Positions 48,110 through 59,035 of a stretch of DNA of 64,000 nt are shown here, piece by piece. This DNA is from Rapana venosa (Eukaryota > Mollusca > Gastropoda > Neogastropoda > Muricidae). The stretch lies in NCBI GenBank assembly GCA_028751875.1, contig CM054143.1:69733475-69797474 (forward strand), read 5' to 3'. The translations under genes and the position numbers were made by a program. Below the pieces are notes generated by a model. That model worked only from the letters and a program-made list of their open reading frames with translations. It was not told the DNA's origin and did no database searches. Position 1 is the stretch's first letter; the number at the start of each line of letters is the position of its first letter.

Positions 48110-49388
48110 GAAAGAGAGGCTGTTCCTTTCAGTCCTTTTCAGAGAATGTACTTTTACAGGTACATTAGTACATAATTTAATTCACAGTATTTTTTCCCAG
48201 CAGTCACCCATTTGTTGGGAAAATTCCCTGGCAAATGGGATTTTCCTATATTTATTTATCAGCCAAAATCCTTGGCAGGCTAAGGGTTAATGGGAAAAAT
48301 TCTTCAGGCACATGCTGACAATCCCAGACATTTTGAAAGACTTTGTAAAGTTTCTTCTCAAGATCGCACAACAATGCTGCCTGCACTTTTTTCCTTGACT
48401 GTGGCTGTTTTTTCAGGCATTAAAAAAGGGTGAGGTTATTGTTTTCATTTCCAGAGACAGTTTGGGCTAGATTTGAAGAAATTTCTTCAGCTTCAGAGGG
48501 CACAGCCCCTGACCCTGCTTTTTAGAGGGGAGGGGTTTACAACCTTCCTTAGGGCTTGAAGCCACTTAATATTCCTATTTATTAATTAAAAATGAGTCTG
48601 AAAGGTTGGTTACTTCATACTTGGCTCTGTCTATTGTATCATGTAGCTTTGCATGCTTTGGGTATTCGCTTAAGTTTACTGTTATGGCCTAACTACTTAG
48701 ACATCTATCTTTGCTATGAAGCATTATTATTTGGCAAACACTGGCTGTGGTAAAAAGAAGAAGAAGAAAACCAGTATTGGGATGAAAAAAAAATCACCCC
48801 TGTGTGTATAATGTGTGCAGAAGGTGTTCTGCGTGCGTTTGCACTTGGGGCCTTGTTTTATAGTCTCGTCCAAAGGACTTTCAGGGGAGTGGAGTCAGTA
48901 CTGATGTGAACTCCACTCCAGGGTAAAATCCCCTAAAACAGAAAAAGTAAAACAGGCACCTCTGTGGTGGCTTGATCCTGGGCCGTCAGATCCTGAGTGC
49001 AGCGCTCTGACCCCTAGGCTTTCCTGCCCGTTGTCCCGCCTCTATTGTAAATTTTTTGGTGGTGATTGTGTGTCCCGCTGCTGTCAGTGGTGACTGTGTT
49101 GTTTCTGTGAACAGGTCAGTGACCATCAGGGATCCACTACCATGTCTCCCCAGCCTTGCCAGTGTCAAGGAAAAAAGAAGCCCCCAGACCCCTGACCTTG
49201 ACCTAGCCTGGGCCCTCAGCGTTGTGCTGCCCATCTCCTGAAGAGTCCCCCCCTGGCGCTGCTTCAGGTGGAGGCAAGGAACAAAGGATCAGTGGCACCA
49301 GTAAGTGGGAAAGGGAAAGGGGTGCCCTGTGGAATTGAGGGTAATTTCCCTTTTTTCTTAATTTGGGGAAAAAAACACGGGGGGGAGC
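48110..49388 (+). repeat. Second, direct copy of the 6640-7890 locus segment
   Basis: Matches 6640-7890 in order, with many 1-3 base indels and losses, up to the gap. It includes the minus-strand SINE B (48855-49010) and candidate exon 3. Together with 49889-50700 it forms a palindrome centred on the gap. Confidence 0.85.
49115..49300 (+). CDS. Candidate exon 3, contig 2 copy
   Basis: Same splice borders as 7649-7838: TTTCTGTGAACAG before it and GTAAGTGG after it. The frame expected from exons 1 and 2 reads SVTIRD and stays open to 49241, with Pro/Leu/Ser-rich content, before a stop that the other copy lacks; indels between the copies make the true frame uncertain after about 30 codons. Confidence 0.3.
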
Positions 49389-49888
49389 NNNNNNNNNNNN
49401 NNNNNNNNNNNNNNNNNNNNNNNNNNNNNNNNNNNNNNNNNNNNNNNNNNNNNNNNNNNNNNNNNNNNNNNNNNNNNNNNNNNNNNNNNNNNNNNNNNNN
49501 NNNNNNNNNNNNNNNNNNNNNNNNNNNNNNNNNNNNNNNNNNNNNNNNNNNNNNNNNNNNNNNNNNNNNNNNNNNNNNNNNNNNNNNNNNNNNNNNNNNN
49601 NNNNNNNNNNNNNNNNNNNNNNNNNNNNNNNNNNNNNNNNNNNNNNNNNNNNNNNNNNNNNNNNNNNNNNNNNNNNNNNNNNNNNNNNNNNNNNNNNNNN
49701 NNNNNNNNNNNNNNNNNNNNNNNNNNNNNNNNNNNNNNNNNNNNNNNNNNNNNNNNNNNNNNNNNNNNNNNNNNNNNNNNNNNNNNNNNNNNNNNNNNNN
49801 NNNNNNNNNNNNNNNNNNNNNNNNNNNNNNNNNNNNNNNNNNNNNNNNNNNNNNNNNNNNNNNNNNNNNNNNNNNNNNNNNNNNNNNN
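49389..49888. other. Assembly gap of exactly 500 N
   Basis: Second fixed 500-base placeholder. The sequences on its two sides are inverted copies of each other, so the join is suspect. Confidence 0.99.
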
Positions 49889-50774
49889 TCTGTTTTAGGG
49901 GATTTTACCCTGGAGTGGAGTTCACATCAGTACTGACTCCACTCCCCTGAAAGTCCTTTGGACGAGACTATAAAACAAAGCCCCATGTGCAAACGCCCGC
50001 AGAACATCTTGTGCACACATTATAAACACAGGGGTGATTTAAAAAAAATAATCCCAATACTGGTTTTCTGCTTTTTCTTCTTTTTTACCATAGCCAGTGT
50101 TTGCCAAATAATAATGCTTCATACAATCATAGCAGAGAAAGATGTCTAAGTAGTTAGGCCATAACAGTATAAGTGAATACCCGAAGCATGCAAAGCTACA
50201 TGATACAATAGACAGAGCCAAGTATGAAGTAACCAACCTTTCAGACTCAACATTTAATTATTCAAAATTTTAATAATTAGGTATATTACAGTGGATGTCA
50301 AGTCTAAGGAAGAGGTGTGACCCCTTCCCCTCCTAAAAAGCAGGGGTCAGGGGGCTGTGCCCTCTGAAGCTGAAGCATTTTCTTCAAATCTAGACAAACT
50401 GTCTCTGGAAATGAAAACAATACCTCAAATCCTTTTTACTGCCTGAAAACAGCCACAGTCAAAGTCTTTCAAAATGTGTGGGATTGTCAGCATGTGTGTT
50501 GTGCCTGAAGAATTTTTCCCCATTAACCCTTAGCCTGCCAAGGATTTTGGCTTATAAATAAATATAGGAAAATCCTATTTGCCAGGGAACTTTCGTAACA
50601 AATGGGCGACTGTTGAAAAAAAAATACTGTGAATTAAATTCTGAACTAATGTACCCATAAAAGTATATTCTCTTAAAAGGAAAATGAACAATGTAGATTA
50701 AAATACTGTAATAGTATCATTAGTATCATTAGTATGCTTTAAGAAAGTTATGACCTATAATATAAAGAATGTAC

Positions 50775-50868
50775 TTTCGCAAAGTCAGGACACATGACCA
50801 ACATTCTGGAAAAGAGCTCGTGGCAGTGTGAGAGACATGGTTTATCTGCCATTCCAGAACAGCAAATG
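50775..50868 (-). CDS. Candidate exon 2, contig 3 copy
   Basis: 3' splice site TTTAGCTTGCAG directly upstream (50869 and above) and GTACAT donor at 50774. 94 nt. Joined to the exon at 51938-52061, which ends one base into a codon, it gives an open frame (TFAVLEWQINHV...ECWSCVLTLR) with no stop, ending two bases into a codon, the phase that candidate exon 3 needs. Two cysteines and a Trp lie near the end. Family unknown. Confidence 0.4.
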
Positions 50869-51251
50869 CTGCAAGCTAAAGGTTATTATATAATACAGTA
50901 TAGCCAGTACAGGGTTCATTCAAACCTCTCTGTATAAAATTCAAAGACTTTTTCAGATACTTAAGTGAAACAATCCTCTCAAAGCATGCAGGCACACACA
51001 CACACAGCAAGCATGTGCACACACACACACGCACATACACACATTCACTCGCTCACTCTCTTGCTTACAGTACACACACAGTAACACACACACACACACA
51101 CACACAGAACAAATGCACTGCTTACTCAATATATCATCTGTGAGAGAGAGATATATTACATATAATACTATAGTTAATACACATAACATGACATAAGGGC
51201 TATGAATTGCCAAATTGTGTTTAAGGTGGCAATCAATGATAGAGCACAGCA

Positions 51252-51551
51252 TAGGTAAGGAAAGGTAAAGGAGTCCCATAACCTATAAGGTCGTAGGGGA
51301 GCGAGGCGTCAGAGACCTCACTTCTCTAGGGCCAGCATATTGAGGGCGGCGCCCATCTCCTCTCCCTCGCTGCTTTACCTTCCCTGACCCTAAAGAGGGC
51401 AGGTACCCATTTACAGCTGGGTGAACTGGGGGAACTGTACTGAAGCCAAGGCGCGCAAACGGTCACCCATCCAACTGGTAACCACGCTCGATGATGCTTA
51501 ACTTGGCTGGGGGAAAGCAAGTGCTCCGACCACTGAGCTATCCCGTCCCCC
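51252..51551 (-). mobile_element. tRNA/5S hybrid SINE, contig 3 copy
   Basis: Reverse complement of 5736-6040 with very few differences; one is a C-to-T change in the sequence GCACTCGC (GCACTTGC here). The 5S-like C box lies at 51460-51472. Since the whole surrounding locus is inverted and duplicated, it is the same insertion and not an independent one. Confidence 0.7.
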
Positions 51552-51937
51552 TTGATAGCATAGATAGGCTTCAAATACAATTTATATGATATTTACTGCC
51601 TGAATCACACCTCCAAAATGTTATGGTCATGCTGTAGATCTTTATAGTTTTTATAGTGAGAAACTGAGATTATTTCATTTTCACTAAGTTCGGGTTTAAA
51701 AAATGATATGAGTTTAGACTTAACGTCTTCAGGTTTTCATTTTAAAAACCAACAACAACAGCACGTTCATAAAATAACTAGGCTATATTATATCTTAACA
51801 AAGTTGGATACCCCATCTACTCAGTAAAGGAGCCATGTCTTATTTTCGTTACAACTGCTTTACTGGTCATGTTCTAGCAAATCTACACTCACCAGATAAA
51901 TACTACCACTTAATCAAATCGAAGCACATGTACTTAC

Positions 51938-52061
51938 TGAGGTAAGCAGTAAAAATGTCTGCAAAGATGAACGAAGTGCACAAAAACAGACATGAAGCTA
52001 AGGAGAGCACTTTGTCCGGCTTGTGATTGGCTGCTGCAATCACGTGTCCGGAATCCGCCAT
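51938..52061 (-). CDS. Candidate first coding exon with membrane helix
   Basis: Start ATG at 52061 in CAAGATGGCGGATT and a consensus donor GTAAGT at 51937 give 41 codons plus one base. The peptide starts MADSGHVIAAANHKPDK, followed by a hydrophobic segment of about 24 residues (VLSLASCLFLCTSFIFADIF) that could be a signal anchor or first membrane helix, and TAYL. An upstream in-frame ATG at 52226 exists, but the TISU-like context favours 52061. It splices in phase to 50775-50868. Four copies of this exon, whole or partial, occur in the window. I do not recognise the protein. Confidence 0.45.
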
Positions 52062-52065
52062 CTTG
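52054..52065 (-). promoter_or_regulatory. TISU/YY1-like start element
   Basis: CAAGATGGCGGA matches 11 of 12 positions of the known TISU consensus (SAASATGGCGGC), which marks short-5'UTR transcripts and contains a YY1 site. The same 12 bases recur at 63956-63967 and, as part of the tandem unit, at about 54729-54740. In the copy at 5293-5304 the related CAAATGGCGGAA is found. Transcription start is expected just upstream; this is an inference. Confidence 0.45.
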
Positions 52066-52379
52066 GTTTTTCGTCTGCTACGACAGAACGGCCTGACCGA
52101 ACGGCCAGTCGCATTGTTTGATAGATGATAGATGATAACTTTCCCCATCTGCAAATGAAGAGATGCTGCACTGGCTAAGTAGGTAATGATGCTTACGCGT
52201 GGTCTTTCCGCGCGTTTTTCCTCCATTGGGTTGATACGACGGAAGCACTCAGCACCATGAACTTCTCAAGTGATTTTTTCGTGTTTTGATCGAGAAGCGT
52301 TAAACTATTACAAAAAGTTAGATGACATCTGTAGTAAGATGTGTGGATAGACCATAAAAATGTTATAATTGTCAGAATT

Positions 52380-52905
52380 GTGTGTGTGTGTATGGGAGGG
52401 TGGGCGGGTGCAAGTGTTTGTGTGTGTGTGTGTGTGTGCGTTTATTGGTGAAGTGGTGGTATTTGGGGTGCCGCAGGGTGATGATGAGTTGTGATTGTTA
52501 TCATTTTAATTGTATTCTAATTTTAAAGTCAGGGACTAAATATTTTTTTTGTTTTTTTACTATGATGTTTGTTTACATGTATGTTTTATGTTTAATGATT
52601 CATAATGGTGTTTGTTATATTTGCTGTTGATTTTAAAATTGTGATTGTTATATTCTAACTAGATTTCAATTTTAAAGTCATGGGATTAGTTGTTTGTTTT
52701 TTTTACCAGATGTTACATTTTTTATGTCTTATGTTTAATAACTTATAATTGTGTTTATTTTTTATAATTGCTGTTTGATTTTAAAAATTACATGAATGAT
52801 TGTTGTTGTGTACTGTGATGTCCTTCTACTTGTTGTGCACCACAAATGAATTCTCTCTGTGAGATAATAAAGTATTCTGATTCTGATTCTGAATTCTCAT
52901 TCACA
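52380..52905 (+). mobile_element. Retroelement-like 3' end with TCTGAT tail
   Basis: GT-rich opening, then TTTTAAAGTCA blocks repeated twice (about 52520 and 52665) and an end with TGATGTCCTTCTACTTGTTG, GTGAGATAATAAAGTATTCT and GATTCTGATTCTGA. The AATAAA plus hexamer tail is like the tail of the LINE ending at 23262. A degraded duplicate lies at about 55050-55575 in tandem unit 2. Confidence 0.4.
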
Positions 52906-53902
52906 ATTAGACAAGAAAGGTGTCAGTGGCACCCCAAAGTCAGGCCTAAAGTTAATTAATTATGCAGTGTCATATCATTTTTGTTTGTTGATTGATTTAT
53001 TTTTTTGCAGGCTGATTTCTCTTTCTTTTTAAATTGAAATCGGAATAGATAGCTAGATATCAGTTTACTAGATGTGTCAAGTTTAATGGAAAATTAAACA
53101 AAAAATTATAAGTTTGGGGGAAAAATAAGTATAGGAGACAGACAAATAAAACATGTTTTTATGCATAAATTAATATTATGTATTTGAGAGCAAAAAACTA
53201 TTCAGTCACTCATCTTGTAAAGTAATTCATTCATTTATTTTTTTCATTATTAGCTTTGTGCTTAATATTTTGTATATTGTGTTATGTATTTTCAGTTTAA
53301 AAGTAGATGTCAACTGCTTAATGTTTTGCTTGTGGCTGCACACATATTATTTCATACATTGTGAAATAAACTTGTTATAAAGAAGAAGATGACAACAACA
53401 ACAATAATAATTGGTCACAAAAACAATGCAAGGCCTCTCTATTTTCTTGTATTGTCATCTCAGTGTCTCCAAAAAGACAATTTGTACAAAGTGACATCAA
53501 CATTGCAGGTAATACACATCCTGAACAGCCACGCCAAGACGAGTAGAAAAGCCAAGTCGGTTTGAAAAGGAGATGAAGTGGTTCAGAGAACCATTTGAAC
53601 GCCCACCCAAGCCAACCTTGTGGGAAACAATCCCTCAAAGCATGCAGGCACACACACACACACTGCACACACACCCACGCACCAAACACACATTCACTCC
53701 ACACTATCGTTGCTTACAGTGACCCAAACACTAACCACACACACACACACACACACAGAACAAATGCACGCTTACTCACTATATCATCTGTGAGAGAGAG
53801 ATATATTACATATAATACTATAGTTAATACACATAACATGAACATAGGCTATGAATTGCCAAATTGTTTGTTTAAGTGGCATCAATGATAAGCAACAGCA
53901 TA

Positions 53903-54214
53903 GGTAAGGAAAGGTAAAGGATCCATATTCACTACATAGTCTTAGGGGAGGCGAGGCGTCAGGACCCTCACTTCTCGAGCCAGCATACACACGAGGGCGG
54001 CGGCATCCTCCTCTCCTCTGCTGCATTACCTCCCGGACACACCTAAAGAGGGCAGGTACCCATACAGCACACACACACACACACACACAACTGACTGAAG
54101 CCAAGGCGCGCAAACGGTCACCCATCCAAACCTGGTAACCACAGCTCGATGATGCTTAACTTGGCTGGGGGAAAGCGAGTGCTCCGACCACTGAGCTATC
54201 CCCCGTCCCCCTTG
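53903..54214 (-). mobile_element. tRNA/5S hybrid SINE, degraded tandem copy
   Basis: Corresponds to 51252-51551. The tRNA-like head and 5S-like region (CAAGGCGCGC, GGTCACCCATCCA on the plus strand) are kept; part of the body is replaced by CA repeats. Confidence 0.65.
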
Positions 54215-54608
54215 AAGCATAGATAGGCTTCAAATACACACACACACACATATTTACTGCCTGATCACAACCCCAAAATGTGATGGTCATGCTGTAGATC
54301 TTATAGTTTTTATAGTGAGAAAACTGAGATTATTTCATTTTCACTAAGTTCGGGTTAAAAAAATGATAATTTTAGACCTTTTAACGTCTTCAGTTTCCAT
54401 TTTAAAAACCAACAACAACAGCACGTTCATGTAAAATTACTAGGCTATAATAATATCTTAACAAAGTTGGATACCCTAAAAAAATCTACTCAGTAAAGTA
54501 GCCATGTCTGATTTCTTTACAACTGCTTTACTGGTCAGTCACACAGCAAATCTAACACTCACCAGATAATACTACCAATTAATAAAATCGAAAGCACATG
54601 TACTTTAC

Positions 54609-54736
54609 TGAGGTAAGCAGTTAAAAATGTCTGCAAATATGAACGAAGTGCAACAAAAACATACACACACACACAGGAAGCACTTTGTCCCGCTAATGAT
54701 TGCTGCTGCAAATTCACGTGTCCGGAAATCCGCCAT
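54609..54736 (-). pseudogene. Exon 1 copy in tandem unit 2, frame broken
   Basis: ATG at 54736 in the same CAAGATGGCGGA context, but the frame is broken by indels and by a CA tract at about 54662-54674. The donor reads GTAAAG instead of GTAAGT. As sequenced it cannot encode the peptide of 51938-52061. Confidence 0.6.
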
Positions 54737-56392
54737 CTTGTTTTTCGCTGCTACACAGAACGCCTGACCGAACGCCTGTCGCATTTTTGATAAAGTGAGT
54801 GAGATGATAATCTTTCCGCCATGCTCTATTGAGATGCTGCAGCGGGCTAATAAGTAAGTGATCTTACGCGTGTCTAGCCGCGCGTTTTTCCTCCATTGGT
54901 TAGAACGACGGAAGCACTCAGCACCATGAACTTCTCAAGTGAGTTTTTTCTGTTTTGATCGAGAAGCTATACTTTACAAAAGTTAGATGACGATTCTTAG
55001 TAAGATGTGGTTGATACCATAAAAATTGTTATAATTGTCAGAATTGTGTGTGTGTGTATGGAGGGGATGGCGGTTGCAAGGTGTGGTGTGTTTGGTGTGT
55101 TGTGGTGGAGTGTTATTTGGTGAAGTGTGTGTTGATGATTGGGCACAAGGGTAGGTTTTTTGTGATTGTTACATGTAAGTGTATCTAATTTTATAGTCCA
55201 GGACTAATATTGTTTTGTTTTTTACTATGATGTTTTTACAATGTATGTTTATGGTTAATGATTCAGAAGGGGTTGTTTATATATGAGTTGATTTTAAATA
55301 ATTGTGATTGGTATTATTTCTAACTAGATTTTTCAATTTTAAAGTCATGGGATTAGTTTGTTTGTTATTTTACCAATGTTTACATTTTTTATGTCTATGT
55401 TAATAACTTATATTTTGTGTTTATTTTTATTATTGCTGGTGATTTCACCAAATTACATGAAAACACACGTTGTTTGCTTTCGTGATGTCCTGTCTACTTG
55501 TTGTGCACCCACAAGGAATTTTCTCCTCTGTGAGATAATAAATATTCTGAATTTGATTCTTACTGATTCTCATTCACAATTAACAAGAAAGTGTCAGTGG
55601 CATACCAAATCAGGCCCTAAAGTTAATTTAGTATGCAGTGTCATATCATTTTTTTGGTTGATGATTGATTTTTTTGCACTTGATTTCTCTTTCATTTTAA
55701 AGTGAAAACGGAATAATAGCTAATATCAGTTTTCTAGAGTGTCAAGTTTAATGAAAATTAAACAAATAAAATTATAAGTTGGGGAAAAATAAGTATAGGA
55801 GACAGACAAATAAAACATTTTTTGGCATATATTAATATTATGTATTTTGAGAGCAAAAACTATCATTCACTCATCTGTAAAGTATTTCATTCATTATTTT
55901 TTTTCATTATGAGCTTGTGAGTTAATATTTTGTATTATTGTGTTATTATTTTTCATTTAAAAGTAGAATGTCAACTGCTTGAATGTTTTGCTTGTGGCCG
56001 GCAACACATATGATTTCTCTACATTTGAAATAAAACTTGTTTAAAGAAGGAAGAGACAACAACACAATAATATAGCACAAAAACATGCAAGGACCTCTCT
56101 ATTTTTCTTGTATTGTCATCTCAGTGTCTCCAAAAAGACAATTTGTACAAAGTGACATCAACATTGCAGGTAATGACACATCCTGAACAGCCTACTGACA
56201 AGACGGATAAAAAGACCAATCGGTTGAAACGAGATGAAGTGGTTTCACAAGAACCATTTGAACCCCACCCAGTCCAACCATTAGTGGGACAAACAATTGC
56301 CAGCATCTCAATCCGATTTTCATTCTGAGTTTTGAGAATAGGCTTTGGCAAATGCGCCAAACAGTATGGTAAATTTTTTTCTTTGTTCCGAA

Positions 56393-57476
56393 AGAGAGAG
56401 AGAGAGAGGGGGAGGGGGATAGTCAGGGAGGGGGAGAAGATGGAGGGAGAAGCTTGTGTGTGTGTGTGGGGTGAGTGTGTGAGAGAGAGAGAGAGGAGGG
56501 GTTAGACAGGAGGGAAGAGAGGAGGGAAAGCCTGTGTGTGTGTGGGGTTGTGTGTGTGAGAGAGAGACAAGACAGAGAAGACACAAGGGGGGGGTTAGAC
56601 AGGGAGGGGGAGAGAAGGAGGAAGAGCTTGTGTGTGTGTGGTGTTTGTGAGAGAGAGAGAGAGACAGAGAGAGACAGAGAGGGGGATCGACAAGGGAGGG
56701 GAGAGAGAGGAGGGAGAGAGCTTGTGTGTAGTGGTGTGTGTGGAGTTAAGAAGAGAGAGGGGGGGGGATAGACAGGGAGGGGGAGAGAGAGGAGGGAGAG
56801 AGCTGTGTGAGGTGTGTTGAGAGAGAGAGAGAGAAGAGAAGAGAGAGGAGGGGGGGGATAAACAGGGAGGGGAGAGAGAGGTAGGGAGAGAGCTTGTGTG
56901 TGTGTGTGTGGGTTGGATGTTGTGTGAGAGAAAGACACAGTGACAGAGAAGAGAGAGGGGGGGGTTAGACAAGAGAGGGAGAGAGAGGAGGAGAAGAGCT
57001 GGTGTGTGTGTGAGAGAGAGAGAGAGGGGGGAGAATAGACATGGAGGGGAGAAGAGGGAGGGAGAGTGCTTGTGTGTGTGTCGGTGGTGTGTGTGTGAGA
57101 GAGAAGAAAGACAGAGAGGGGGGGGGGTTAAGACGAGGGAGGGGGAGAAGAGAGGGAGAGAGCTTAGTGGTTGGTGTGTTGTGTTGTGTGAGAGAGAGAG
57201 AGAGAGAAAAGGGGGGGGATAGACAGGGTATGGGAGGAGAGAGGTGAGAGAAGCTTTGTGTGTGGTGTGTGTGTGTGTGTGTGCGAGAGTAGAGAGAGAG
57301 AGGGGAGGGGGAGGATAGACCGGGAGGGGAAGAAGGGAGGGAGAGAGCTTGTTGTGTTGGTGTGTGTGGTTGTGTGTAGAGAGAGAGAGAGAGAGAGAAG
57401 AGAAGGGGGGGGGAGGATAGACCAGAGAGGGGAGAACGATAGGGAGGAGAAGCTTGTGTGTGGTGTGTGTGTGTGT

Positions 57477-57511
<35 letters not shown>

Positions 57512-57520
57512 CAAAGAAGA
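56393..57520. repeat. GA/GT minisatellite, unit about 91 bp, 12 copies
   Basis: Each unit consists of GAGAGA, a GGGGGGATAGACAGGGAGGG block, GAGAGAGGAGGGAGAGAGCT and TGTGTGTGTG. The AGAGAGCTTGTGTG landmark recurs near 56448, 56530, 56625, 56715, 56797, 56885, 56993, 57062, 57156, 57248, 57340 and 57448. Arg/Glu and Ser/Leu open frames over it are not genes. Confidence 0.85.
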
Positions 57521-58479
57521 AGAGAGAACAAAACGCACACACAAAAAAACGACTCATAACACCCACACCCACCCCACCCACGCCACTTCAGGTGCAGAAA
57601 AGATGGAATCAAGAACTTACCGGGTACTCGATAAAAAAGCTACACAACGCACATAAACATTCGAGGGCATATTGATCTCTCAGTTGGTGAACTGAGATTG
57701 CTTTTGTTTTTCAGGTCTACTCCCGATGAATGGCTGTGCTGTGTGGGAAGGCGAAGGATGGCTGGCTTGTCCACACATTGTCTGGGTACTGATGAGCTGA
57801 CAATCTCCTAACAAAAATATATATATCGATACAACGTTTTCTCTGTGTCCTTAACTTAGCAACTCAATGACTCACAGGACCATCCAGCGCTAACGACCCA
57901 CTACCGCCATATAAAAGACTGACATTGTTGTAAATGTTGGAACGAAGAAACAGCGGGGGCTCACATTTATAGACACCAGTCACAATTCCGGGAACCATTG
58001 GACCCTGTGTCTCGTCAACTTAAGAATGGGTACCCAGTAGCCATTTACTGCGACAGATAAACCACACTGGGATGAGAGCCCCCAGCAATCTGGCGAGAAA
58101 GCTTTTGGCCTTATCTGTCTTTTTTTGACTGTGGCCCTTTGCCTCCCAATCCACAATTCCTAGCACATGATACGTCACGTGCTAGGTAGTCACAACATGC
58201 ACACAACTGCACACACACACACACTATATCCAATTCAGGTGTGCTCGATGTGTGTGGGGGGGTAATTGCCCTCATCTGTGCTGTCATCTCTGCTCTTGAC
58301 ATGGGACTGTTCAGGGAACTGACTGACATGCACATACCCCCCCAAATTGTACTACCATCCACAAACCATCAAGGTATGCGAGGTATCTCAACGGGTCTTG
58401 AAAACATGGTTGCTGCTTGAGAAGAATTGACATGAATTTCATTGTGCCACCTCCAAAACAAACCGTCACAGACACAGCT
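57521..58479. other. Non-coding, no recognised feature
   Basis: Unique sequence without a supported gene or repeat; a short CA tract lies at about 58209-58224. Confidence 0.5.
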
Positions 58480-59035
58480 ACAGACAGGCCAACACAACAG
58501 GACAAAGCACTTCCAACCCAAAACATCACAACACATCAGCAAAGCTTTTCCAAACCCAAAACATCAGCACAACACATCAGGCAAAAGCACCACCCCACCC
58601 AACACATCAGCAACACATCAGCAAAAGCAAACGCCCCCACCCAACACATACAGGCAAAAAGCAACGCCCACCCAACACATCAGGCAAAAGCACCGTCCCA
58701 CCCAACACATCAGCCAACAACATCAGGCAAAAGCACCTCCCCACCCAACTCATACAGGCAAAAGCACCTCCCCAGCCCACACATTCATGCAACAACTCAG
58801 GCAGAAAGCACCCCCCACCCAACACATCAGGCTACCATCAGCGAAAAGCACCTCCCCACCAACACCATCAGAGGCAAAAGCACCTCCCCTCCACACAGGC
58901 AAAAGCACCTCCCCACCCAACAACTCAGGCAAAAGCACACACACACACAACACATCAGGCAACACATCGCGCAAAAGCAACTCCCAACTATCACGATCAG
59001 CAACACAACAGCTCAGGCACTTCCCAACAACCCAA
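58480..59035 (+). repeat. 30-bp minisatellite, about 15 copies
   Basis: Consensus unit AACACATCAGGCAAAAGCAC plus CTCCCCACCC, 30 bp. Because 30 is a multiple of three, an ATG-started open frame runs through it (58417-59175, 252 codons), with a 10-residue period (NTSGKSTSPP in one frame). Indels in many units shift between the three repeat frames, which argues against selection for one peptide. The frame continues after the array into KQCPYCSALHWQVGLARENI (about 59098-59157), a CxxC-type segment. Confidence 0.8.

Larger units (their letters stand above)
49889..51975 (-). repeat. Inverted copy of the 5337-7450 locus segment
   Basis: The reverse complement follows contig 1 from 7450 back to 5337 with high similarity, including the SINE, exon 2 and the 3' half of exon 1. 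This copy has fewer apparent homopolymer indels than the contig 2 copy. Homology ends at 51975 inside exon 1. Confidence 0.85.
50968..53631. repeat. 2.66-kb tandem duplication, unit 1
   Basis: Intron 1, exon 1 and about 1.6 kb of upstream flank of the candidate gene. The same sequence follows immediately as unit 2. The motif AAACAAT occurs at the left end (50968-50974), at the junction (53625-53631) and at the right end (56291-56297), i.e. 7 bp of microhomology. Confidence 0.85.
53632..56297. repeat. 2.66-kb tandem duplication, unit 2, degraded
   Basis: Follows unit 1 base for base apart from many small indels and several places where unique sequence is replaced by a CA run (54065-54090, 54236-54250, 54541-54548, 54660-54675). 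Contains a degraded tRNA/5S SINE and exon 1 copy. The end of the unit (56290) passes into a GA/GT minisatellite. Confidence 0.8.

Noticed and set aside
56113..56328. 71-codon open frame at the end of tandem unit 2
   Set aside because: The matching part of unit 1 (53455-53630) does not keep the frame, and no family is recognised.
58480..59035. CRISPR-like array
   Set aside because: 30-bp units are contiguous without unique spacers and the host is eukaryotic; it is a minisatellite.
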